Of a stretch of 64,000 nt of DNA, positions 57,648-64,000 are shown piece by piece. This DNA is from Mycolicibacterium confluentis. Its GTDB lineage: Bacteria > Actinomycetota > Actinomycetes > Mycobacteriales > Mycobacteriaceae. Position 1 is the first letter of the stretch. Every line of letters starts with the position of its first letter. A program made the translations under genes and the position numbers. The DNA lies in contig NZ_AP022612.1 of NCBI RefSeq assembly GCF_010729895.1, positions 496,001 through 560,000 on the forward strand, given 5' to 3'. Under the pieces are notes generated by a model, which saw only the letters and a list, made by a program, of their open reading frames with translations, made no database searches and had not been told where the DNA came from.

Positions 57648-59180
57648 ATGACTGTGGATCCACGCACGCCCGTCGTCGTCGGCGTCGGTCAGTTCACCGA
57701 GCGCATCGAGGACTCGGGCTACCGGGGCATGTCGGCGGTGGAACTGGCCACCGAGGCGGCCCGTGCGGCCCTGGCCGACACCGAGGTCGACGTCGCCGCT
57801 GTCGCCGCAGCCATTGACGTGTTCGTGGGCCTGCGGCAGTTCGAGATCTGCACCCCCTTCAGCAGCCCACCCCTGGGCGCCTCCGACAACTACTTGCGGT
57901 CGGTCGCGGGCCGAATCGGCGCCGACCCGAAGCGGGCGGTCCTGGAACCACTGGGTGGGCACGGCCCGCAGAAGGTGCTCACCGAGTTCGCCGGCGCCAT
58001 TGCGGCAGGCGAGGCCGACGTCGTCCTGGTGCTCGGTTCGGAACCCGGTTCGACGACGCGGCACTTCGCCAAACGGGACGACAAGCCCGACTTCACCGAA
58101 CACGTCGGGGGTCAACTCGAGGACCGCGGTTTCGGATTCGATCAGTACATCAGCGAGTACACCGTCAAGCATGGCCTGACCGGTGCGCCCGTGCAGTACG
58201 GCCTCCTGGAGAACGCACGCCGGGCTCGCCTGGGTGTCGGTGCCGCCGACTACCGGCAGCAGATGGCCGAGCTTTTCGCGCCGTTCTCGAAAGTTGCTGC
58301 CAAGAACCCCTTCTCGTCGTCTCCGGTGGAGCGCTCGGTCGACGAACTCGTCACCGTCACGGCCGAGAACCGGATGATCTGTGACCCCTATCCGCGCCTG
58401 ATGGTCGCCCGCGATCAGGTGAACCAGGGTGCGGCAACTCTGGTGATGTCGGTGGACGCGGCGCGGCGCCTCGGTGTGCCCGAGGACAAGTGGGTCTACC
58501 TGCATGGCCATGCCGACCTCGTCGAGCAGGAACTGCTGGTCCGAGAAGACCTGGGCGCCAGCGCATCAGCGGAGCTGGCCGTCACGGGCGCGCTGAACAT
58601 GGCGGGTATCGGCCTCGATGAGATCGCCAGCTTTGATCTCTACAGCTGCTTCCCGTTCCCGGTCTTCGCGGTGTGCGACTCGACCGGACTCGCGGCCGAC
58701 GACCCGCGTGGGCTGACCCTGACCGGCGGGCTGCCGTACTTCGGAGGGCCAGGAAACAGTTACTCGCTGCACGGCATTGCCGAGACCGTCTCGGAGATGC
58801 GTGACCGGCCCGGCCATTTCGGTCTCGTCGGCGCCAACGGCGGTGTGATGAGCAAGTATTCGGCGGGTGTGTACTCCACCGAGCCCGCCGCGTGGAGGGC
58901 CGACGACAGCGCGCGACTCCAGGCCCAGATCAACACACTGTCCCAAGTCACCGTCACCCGGGACCTCAACGGCCGCGGCACAATCGAGACGTACTCGGTG
59001 CGCTACGACTGGCCCGAGCGCACCGGGATCATCATCGGCAGGGTGGACGCCGACAACAGTCGGTTCATGGCCATCACGACCGACGCCGACCTGCTGGCGC
59101 TGATGACCGACGGTGACCCGCTGGGTGCGGCGATCCAGGTGGCCGCCGCCGACGGCGTCAACTCAGCGACGCTGGCGTAA
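57648..59180 (+). CDS. Thiolase-like protein without the usual active-site cysteine
   Basis: A 510-aa acetyl-CoA-acetyltransferase/SCP-x-like protein. It has TPVVVGVGQFTERIEDSGY at the N-terminus and conserved thiolase-fold elements (ALNMAGIGLDEIASFDLYSC, GGLPYFGGPGNSYSLHG, GLVGANGGVMSKYSAG). At the position of the nucleophilic Cys it reads EPLGGHGPQKV, with no Cys. A C-terminal ~100-residue extension (LNGRGTIETYSVRYD) resembles an OB-type domain. It may be a non-catalytic or lyase-type partner in lipid or sterol metabolism. Confidence 0.82.
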   Translation: MTVDPRTPVVVGVGQFTERIEDSGYRGMSAVELATEAARAALADTEVDVAAVAAAIDVFVGLRQFEICTPFSSPPLGASDNYLRSVAGRIGADPKRAVLEPLGGHGPQKVLTEFAGAIAAGEADVVLVLGSEPGSTTRHFAKRDDKPDFTEHVGGQLEDRGFGFDQYISEYTVKHGLTGAPVQYGLLENARRARLGVGAADYRQQMAELFAPFSKVAAKNPFSSSPVERSVDELVTVTAENRMICDPYPRLMVARDQVNQGAATLVMSVDAARRLGVPEDKWVYLHGHADLVEQELLVREDLGASASAELAVTGALNMAGIGLDEIASFDLYSCFPFPVFAVCDSTGLAADDPRGLTLTGGLPYFGGPGNSYSLHGIAETVSEMRDRPGHFGLVGANGGVMSKYSAGVYSTEPAAWRADDSARLQAQINTLSQVTVTRDLNGRGTIETYSVRYDWPERTGIIIGRVDADNSRFMAITTDADLLALMTDGDPLGAAIQVAAADGVNSATLA

Positions 59181-59195
59181 CGGGGGACGCAGGGG

Positions 59196-60041
59196 TCAGA
59201 GCGCGGCGAGCTTGCCGGCCAGCCGTTCGACGTAGGCCGCGACCTCGGCCTCCGGCTTGTCGGGCAGGCCGAACAGCACCTCGGTGACCCCGAGATCGCG
59301 CCAGTGGGCGAGCTTGTCGGGGTCCGGCTTGAAGTCCAGCGCGACGATCTGCGGTGCGCCGTCGCGACCGGCGCCCGCCCAGGTGTCCTGCAGCAGTTTC
59401 ACCGGGTCGTCGATGTTGAAGTCGCGCGGCGTGGTGATCCACCCGTCGGCGGACCGGGAGATCCACTTGAAGTTCTTCTCCGTGCCCGCTGCGCCGACGA
59501 GCACGGGGATGTGGGACTGCACGGGCTTGGGCCACGCCCAGGACGGGCCGAACTGCACGAATTCGCCGTCGTATTCGGCCTCCTCCTGCGTCCACAGCGC
59601 CCGCATCGCCTCGAGGTACTCCCGCAGCATGGTGCGGCGCCGGCCGGGCGGCACCTTGTGGTCGGCCAGTTCGTCGGTGTTCCAACCGAATCCGACGCCC
59701 AACGACACCCGCCCGCCGGAGAGGTGGTCCAGCGTCGCGATGGACTTGGCCAGCGTGATGGGGTCGTGCTCGACGGGCAGGGCGACGGCGGTGGACAACC
59801 GCACGCGCGACGTGACGGCCGCCGCGGTGCCCAGGGACACCCACGGATCCAGCGTCCGCATGTAGCGATCGTCGGGCAGGCTCTCGTCGCCCGTGGTGGG
59901 GTGCGCGGCCTGCCGCTTGATCGGGATGTGGGTGTGCTCAGGCACGTAGAAGGTGGTGAAGCCGTGGTCATCGGCAAGTTTGGCCGCTGCGGCGGGCGCG
60001 ATGCCCCGGTCGCTGGTGAAGAGCACAAGCCCGAAATCCAT
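59196..60041 (-). CDS. LLM-class F420-dependent oxidoreductase (Rv0953c-like)
   Basis: A 281-aa LLM enzyme. It has DHGFTTFYVPEHTHIPIKRQ, RVSLGVGFGWNTDELADH and VLVGAAGTEKNFKWISRSAD of the F420-dependent subgroup. By position it is the Rv0953c equivalent. A KstR-consensus palindrome lies 10-24 bp upstream of ATG 60041. It is probably an oxidoreductase of sterol or side-chain catabolism; the substrate is unknown. It converges with the thiolase-like gene across 15 bp. Confidence 0.88.
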   Translation of the reverse strand: MDFGLVLFTSDRGIAPAAAAKLADDHGFTTFYVPEHTHIPIKRQAAHPTTGDESLPDDRYMRTLDPWVSLGTAAAVTSRVRLSTAVALPVEHDPITLAKSIATLDHLSGGRVSLGVGFGWNTDELADHKVPPGRRRTMLREYLEAMRALWTQEEAEYDGEFVQFGPSWAWPKPVQSHIPVLVGAAGTEKNFKWISRSADGWITTPRDFNIDDPVKLLQDTWAGAGRDGAPQIVALDFKPDPDKLAHWRDLGVTEVLFGLPDKPEAEVAAYVERLAGKLAAL

Positions 60042-60050
60042 GGAGTGAAT

Positions 60051-60066
60051 CTAGAACGTGTTCTAG
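60051..60066. promoter_or_regulatory. KstR-type operator (box 2)
   Basis: CTAGAACGTGTTCTAG; the inner TAGAACGTGTTCTA fits TnnAACnnGTTnnA exactly. It is 10 bp before the start of the LLM oxidoreductase, the same arrangement as box 1 at 34589. Confidence 0.75.
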
Positions 60067-60103
60067 TTGTTTGACCAGGGGGGTCGGGTATCGGACTACG
60101 CAT

Positions 60104-60330
60104 GACCCCGCGCGTCCACCCCGCAAGGAACTGCTGCCCGTGACGTTGGCCGGACCGACCTGCGACGGCGTCGACGTGATCGCCCCGGACTGCCCGATGC
60201 CGGAGTTGGCGGTCGGCGACGTGGTGGTCAGCCCGATGAGGGGCGCCTACACCTTCGTCACGTCCTCGCGGTTCAACGGGATCCCCGAGACGCGCATCGT
60301 CACGGTGCCGTCGGGGGATTTTCAGCCCCG
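60104..60330 (+). pseudogene. C-terminal remnant of a PLP-dependent ornithine/lysine-type decarboxylase
   Basis: The frame reads LPVTLAGPTCDGVDVIAPDC, then LPELAVGDVVVSPMRGAYTF and SSRFNGIPETRIVTV. That is the C-terminal barrel of fold-type III (Orn/DAP/Arg) decarboxylases: GPTCD, the GAY motif and the FNG-type ending. No N-terminal PLP barrel precedes it and the frame runs out of register into sfnG. It is a relic of an otherwise deleted gene, with coding base bias still visible. Confidence 0.75.
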
Positions 60331-60380
60331 GCGAATTAAATACGTGACCCGAGGGCGTCCACCGACTGGGATTGCACACC

Positions 60381-61511
60381 ATGACGACCGAACGCATCTC
60401 CGACCACGTCAAGTTCGCCTACTGGGTGCCCAACGTCAGCGGCGGTCTGGTCACCAGCGACATCGAGCAGCGCACCGACTGGAACTACGAGTACAACAAG
60501 AAACTCGCCCAGACCGCGGAGAACAACGGGTTCGAGTACGCCCTGAGCCAGGTGCGTTACGAGGCCAGCTACGGCGCCGAGTACCAGCACGAGTCGACCA
60601 GCTTCTCGCTGGCCCTGCTGCTGGCCACCGAACGCCTGAAGGTCATCGCCGCGGTGCACCCGGGCCTGTGGCAGCCGGCCGTGCTGGCCAAGCTCGGCGC
60701 CACCGCCGACCACCTGTCCAACGGGCGGTTCGCCGTCAACGTGGTGTCCGGCTGGTTCAAGGACGAGTTCACCCACCTCGGCGAACCGTGGCTCGAGCAT
60801 GACGAGCGGTACCGCCGCAGCGCCGAGTTCCTGCAGGTGCTGCGCAAGATCTGGACGGAGGACGACGTCGATTTCCGTGGCGACTTCTACCGCATCCACG
60901 ACTTCACGCTCAAGCCCAAGCCGCTGAACACGGCCGAGCGCCCCAACCCCGAGTTGTTCCAGGGCGGCAACTCGACGGCGGCCCGTCGCAACGGCGGCCA
61001 CTACGCCGACTGGTACTTCTCCAACGGCAAGGACTTCGACGGCATCACCGAGCAGGTCGTCGAGGTGCGCGACCACGCGCGCGACGCGGGCCGCGAGGTC
61101 AAGTTCGGCCTCAACGGATTCATCATCGCTCGGGACACAGAAAAAGAAGCAAGGGAGACGCTTCGCGAGATCATCGCCAAGGCCAACCGGCCCGCGGTCG
61201 AGGGGTTCCGCGGGGCGGTGCAGCAGGCCGGCAACTCGACGAGCGACAAGAAGGGCATGTGGGCCGACTCGTCGTTCGAGGATCTGGTGCAGTACAACGA
61301 CGGCTTCCGCACCGGCCTGATCGGCACTCCGGAGCAGATCGCCGAGCGCATCGCGGCCTACCGCAAGCGTGGCGTCGACCTGATTCTGGGCGGATTCCTG
61401 CATTTCCAGGAGGAGATCGAATACTTCGGCGCCAACGTGCTTCCGCTGGTGCGCGAGATCGAGGCCGCTGAGCTGGGGACGCTCGACGCGCCGGTACTGG
61501 CCTCCGTTTAA
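60381..61511 (+). CDS. sfnG: Dimethylsulfone monooxygenase family protein (SfnG)
   Basis: A 376-aa FMNH2-dependent LLM monooxygenase. It starts MTTERISDHVKFAYWVPNVS and has GGLVTSDIEQRTDWNYEYNK, NGRFAVNVVSGWFKDEFTHL and FQGGNSTAARRNGGHYADW. Length and motifs fit SfnG, which splits dimethylsulfone to methanesulfinate. No other sulfonate-utilisation gene is nearby. ATG 60381 is preferred to a TTG at 60372. The remnant of a PLP decarboxylase lies directly upstream. Confidence 0.87.
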   Translation: MTTERISDHVKFAYWVPNVSGGLVTSDIEQRTDWNYEYNKKLAQTAENNGFEYALSQVRYEASYGAEYQHESTSFSLALLLATERLKVIAAVHPGLWQPAVLAKLGATADHLSNGRFAVNVVSGWFKDEFTHLGEPWLEHDERYRRSAEFLQVLRKIWTEDDVDFRGDFYRIHDFTLKPKPLNTAERPNPELFQGGNSTAARRNGGHYADWYFSNGKDFDGITEQVVEVRDHARDAGREVKFGLNGFIIARDTEKEARETLREIIAKANRPAVEGFRGAVQQAGNSTSDKKGMWADSSFEDLVQYNDGFRTGLIGTPEQIAERIAAYRKRGVDLILGGFLHFQEEIEYFGANVLPLVREIEAAELGTLDAPVLASV

Positions 61512-61676
61512 CCGCGTCGGACACGCCGATTGGCGCGTGGCGCCCATCTCAACGTGCGCTAGCGTGGGTGTTCGAATCGTGATCGGTACGCCGGGAGTGC
61601 AACGCTGCCCTGCGCGGGCCGGCCGCGGTCCATGGAAGCGTCGCGGGAGGCGACGCCCAACGACACAGGAGAGGTC

Positions 61677-62516
61677 ATGACCTACTCATCCGGCTCACCC
61701 GGCGGCTCTGGCTACCAGCCCGCCCAGCCCCCCGGTTCGTACGGCGCCCCGGCGTCCGTCGGCCAGGCGGCTGACGGCGGTCCGAGCAGACTGCCGCAGT
61801 ACTTGACGATCGCCGTGGTGGCCCTCGGGTTCATCGCCTACCTGGTGACCTTCGGCCCCATGTTCACCCTCAGCACCGAGATGGGCTCGTTCGTGAGCGA
61901 AATCTCGGCGACCGGCAGCGGACTGCCGGTCCTCGGCGTACTGACCGCGGCGCTGCTCGCCGCGGTCAGCCTGCTGCCGAAGGCGCACAACTACTACGCG
62001 GTCATCGCGGTGCTCGCGACGCTCGGCCTGCTGCTGGCGATCTCCGATCTGATCGGCAAGCCCGAGGGCTTCGCGGTCGGTTGGGCGTTCTGGGTGTTCC
62101 TCGCCGCTTCTCTGCTGCAGACCATCGCCGCGATCGGCGCCCTGCTGCTCGAGTCCGGGGTGATCACCCCGCCCGCGCCGCGGCCCAAGTACGACCAGCC
62201 CCAGTACGGGCAGTACGGCCCGCCCGGGGGTTACTACGGCCAGCAGCCCGGCGCGCCGGGCCCCGGCCAGGGACAGCGTCCCGGCTACCCGTCGCAGTAC
62301 GGCGGCGGCTACCCGCAGCAGCAGGGGCCGTCGGCCGGCGGCTACGGAGCACCGCAGGGTGGCGCACAGCAGGGTCCGCCGACTCCGCCGACCGGGTACC
62401 CGAGCTTCAGCCCGCCGCCCGCGGTGGGTTCGGCTCAGCCGCCGAGCGGTGGGTACACCCCGGGTGCTCCCACCCAGCAGGCGCCCACGCCGCCCACCGG
62501 CCCGACCACGCCCTAG
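61677..62516 (+). CDS. 34-kDa-antigen-like membrane protein (DUF5336, Rv0954-like)
   Basis: A 279-aa protein. A Gly/Pro-rich N-terminus precedes four hydrophobic spans (about 42-62, 85-105, 112-132, 142-166). A long Pro/Gly/Gln/Tyr-rich tail follows (GYYGQQPGAPGPGQGQRPGY, then QQQGPSAGGYGAPQGGAQQG). This is the layout of M. tuberculosis Rv0954. AGGAGAGG precedes ATG 61677. It interacts with cell-division or envelope proteins in other mycobacteria; its exact role is open. Confidence 0.85.
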   Translation: MTYSSGSPGGSGYQPAQPPGSYGAPASVGQAADGGPSRLPQYLTIAVVALGFIAYLVTFGPMFTLSTEMGSFVSEISATGSGLPVLGVLTAALLAAVSLLPKAHNYYAVIAVLATLGLLLAISDLIGKPEGFAVGWAFWVFLAASLLQTIAAIGALLLESGVITPPAPRPKYDQPQYGQYGPPGGYYGQQPGAPGPGQGQRPGYPSQYGGGYPQQQGPSAGGYGAPQGGAQQGPPTPPTGYPSFSPPPAVGSAQPPSGGYTPGAPTQQAPTPPTGPTTP

Positions 62517-62524
62517 TCGTACTC

Positions 62525-62553
62525 GTCCGCACCCGGCATCGCCGGGTGCGGAC
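62525..62553. terminator. 13-bp hairpin between the Rv0954-like gene and perM
   Basis: GTCCGCACCCGGC / GCCGGGTGCGGAC is a perfect 13-bp stem with a 3-nt loop. No T-tract follows, so it may act as a terminator or as an attenuator/processing site before perM. Confidence 0.6.
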
Positions 62554-62566
62554 CAGTCGGACGTGA

Positions 62567-63979
62567 ATGCACGACAACCGCACGGCGGGCGCACGACAGG
62601 CCCGTGATCTGGTCCGGGTCGCGTTCGGCCCGGCGATCGTCGCGTTAGTGATCATCGCGGCGATCGTTCTCCTGCAACTTCTCATCGCCAACAGCGATAT
62701 GACCGGCGCGTTCGGCGCCATCGCCAGTATGTGGCTGGGTGTCCACGGGGTGCCCATCTCCATCGGCGGCCGCGAACTCGGCGTGATGCCGCTGTTGCCG
62801 ATCCTCCTCATGGTGTGGGGTACGGCGCACACCACCGCAGCCGCGGTGCCCGATCGAGGCACCGGCAAGCCGTCCTGGTTCGTCATCCGCTGGGTGGTCG
62901 CCTCTGCGCTCGGCGGGCCCATGCTGGTCGCGGCGATCGCCCTGGCGGTCATCCACGACGCAGCGTCGGTCCTCACCGAACTCCAGACGCCCAGTGCGTC
63001 CCACGCTTTTGCCGCGGTGCTCGGGGTCCACGCGGCCGGCGCCGCACTCGGCGTCGGCTCCAAGGTGGGGCGCCGCGCCCTGGCGGCCTCGCCGCTGCCG
63101 GACTGGCTGGCCGATGCTGGGCGCGCCGCCACGGCCGGTGTGCTGGCCCTGTTCGGTCTCTCGGCCGCTGCCACCACGTTGTCGCTGGTGGTGCACTGGT
63201 CGACGATGCACGAGTTGTACGGCATCACCGACTCCCTCTTCGGGCAGTTCAGCCTCACCGTGCTGGCCGTGCTCTACATCCCCAACGTCGTCGTGGGCAC
63301 CGCCGCGATGGCGGTCGGGTCGTCGGCCCACGTCGGTTTCGCGACCTTCAGTTCGTTCACGGTGTTCGGCGGCGACATCCCCGCGGTGCCGATTCTCGCG
63401 GCCGCACCCTCGCCGCCGCTGGGCCCGGTGTGGGTGGCGCTGTTGATCATCGGCGCGGCCTCGGGCGTCGCCCTGGGTCAGCAGTGCGCGCGCCGACCGA
63501 TGCCGCTGCTTCCCGCGCTGTCCAAGGTCGCCGTCGCCTCGGCTCTGGCGGCCGGCGTGATGGCACTGCTCGGCGCCATGGGCGGGGGAGCACTGGGCAA
63601 TTTCGGCCACGTCGGGGTGGACCAGGCGACGTTCGGGCCGGCCGTGTTCCTGTGGTTCTTCGTCGTCGGCTCGGTGACCGTGGCGATGGCGGGCGGCCTG
63701 ACCAAGCGGCCCAAGCCCCCGCCGCGGCCCGAACCCATGCGTGAACTCGAAGCGCGCCAGGAACCGCCGCACGAGGAGGCGCTGTTCACCGACGATGTCG
63801 AAACCAACGCCTTCGAACCGCTGTCCGACGAGGACGACGCGGTGACCGAGGCCATCGTCATGCCGCAGCGTTCTGAGGTCCCTCGCGGGCCCGTCGACGA
63901 CCTGCCCGACGCCGAGGATCTGTGGGAGGTCGACAACGACCGACCCACCGCCCCCGAACCGCCCGAGCGGTCCGACTAA
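62567..63979 (+). CDS. perM: Integral membrane protein PerM
   Basis: A 470-aa polytopic protein corresponding to M. tuberculosis Rv0955 (PerM). Eight or more hydrophobic spans occupy residues ~18-385. A charged cytoplasmic tail follows ([20 protein letters not shown], then Asp/Glu-rich blocks). PerM is required for persistence under stress and for cell division at low magnesium, and acts by stabilising FtsB. ATG 62567 is used. purN begins 10 bp after the stop. Confidence 0.9.
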   Translation: MHDNRTAGARQARDLVRVAFGPAIVALVIIAAIVLLQLLIANSDMTGAFGAIASMWLGVHGVPISIGGRELGVMPLLPILLMVWGTAHTTAAAVPDRGTGKPSWFVIRWVVASALGGPMLVAAIALAVIHDAASVLTELQTPSASHAFAAVLGVHAAGAALGVGSKVGRRALAASPLPDWLADAGRAATAGVLALFGLSAAATTLSLVVHWSTMHELYGITDSLFGQFSLTVLAVLYIPNVVVGTAAMAVGSSAHVGFATFSSFTVFGGDIPAVPILAAAPSPPLGPVWVALLIIGAASGVALGQQCARRPMPLLPALSKVAVASALAAGVMALLGAMGGGALGNFGHVGVDQATFGPAVFLWFFVVGSVTVAMAGGLTKRPKPPPRPEPMRELEARQEPPHEEALFTDDVETNAFEPLSDEDDAVTEAIVMPQRSEVPRGPVDDLPDAEDLWEVDNDRPTAPEPPERSD

Positions 63980-63988
63980 GCTTTCCGC

Positions 63989-64000
63989 GTGCAGCAACCG
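63989..64000 (+). CDS. purN: purN, first four codons only (cut by window edge)
   Basis: GTG CAG CAA CCG reads VQQP. The expected gene after perM is purN (phosphoribosylglycinamide formyltransferase), whose M. tuberculosis product starts similarly. The call rests on synteny and four codons only. Confidence 0.45.

Noticed and set aside
57167-58511. Collagen-like Gly/Pro/Arg-rich frames on the minus strand
   Set aside because: They are translations of the 26-bp minisatellite and the antisense of the thiolase-like gene; no start site or homology supports them.
60071-60802. A 243-codon frame covering the decarboxylase remnant and part of sfnG
   Set aside because: Only the first third resembles a protein family; the rest is out of frame with the real sfnG gene.

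Overview
The window looks like chromosome from a fast-growing mycobacterium (Mycolicibacterium type, near the M. smegmatis group). It is GC-rich with strong third-position GC. Many start codons are GTG, and many genes appear to be leaderless, with a TAnnnT element 6-8 nt before the start codon. Gene order from a Fpg-like glycosylase through an SDR, pgi, chorismate mutase, uvrD1, an M23 peptidase, sucC-sucD, an LLM oxidoreductase, a 34-kDa-antigen-like protein and perM to the first codons of purN matches, from memory, the M. tuberculosis Rv0944-Rv0956 block. Ku/LigD and cobF also fit a mycobacterium. Species cannot be decided from the sequence alone. I saw no rRNA, tRNA, CRISPR array, insertion sequence or phage.

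Layout. 1-5015 (minus): DUF1365 protein (partial), FAD oxidoreductase, gamma-glutamylcyclotransferase/poly-gamma-glutamate hydrolase fusion, MntH, a small secreted protein and an SDR. 5054-8679 (plus): an APH-type kinase, then a three-gene type III PKS/methyltransferase/flavoprotein operon of the phenolic-lipid or polyketide-quinone type. 8686-12772: TetR regulator, Ku, small secreted protein (minus), and divergent LigD, i.e. the mycobacterial NHEJ pair. 12773-15000: a decayed alpha/beta hydrolase, a sugar-epimerase-like SDR and a divergent MarR regulator. 15058-28218: an accessory catabolic block. A 911-aa LuxR/LAL regulator diverges from a long plus-strand run encoding a benzoylformate-decarboxylase-like enzyme, a tautomerase, a GlcD-GlcE-like flavoprotein and a complete biotin-independent malonate decarboxylase system (MdcA, B, C, DE fused, G, H). 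No transporter gene is seen.

28315-37685: RNase HI, a VOC protein, a hypothetical protein, a small winged-helix gene flanked by an unusual repeat family, PrpE, an enoyl-CoA hydratase, an LLM oxidoreductase under a KstR-type box, a DUF4873/AurF pair, CobF and an Rv1733c-like membrane protein. 37800-64000: the conserved core block, interrupted by a tandem pair of zinc-ribbon adenylate-cyclase-like proteins, a TetR/S9-peptidase unit with two perfect operators, a thiolase-like protein without the usual nucleophile, a second KstR-boxed LLM oxidoreductase, a decarboxylase remnant and SfnG.

The strongest observations are: the combined 2-hydroxyacid/2-oxoacid and malonate operon; the six-copy repeat family around the winged-helix gene; two KstR-consensus palindromes placed immediately before two separate LLM oxidoreductases; the 52-bp tandem hairpin array at the 3' end of pgi and two very long perfect or near-perfect hairpins in convergent intergenic gaps; and two genes whose best start appears to be a non-canonical ATC.
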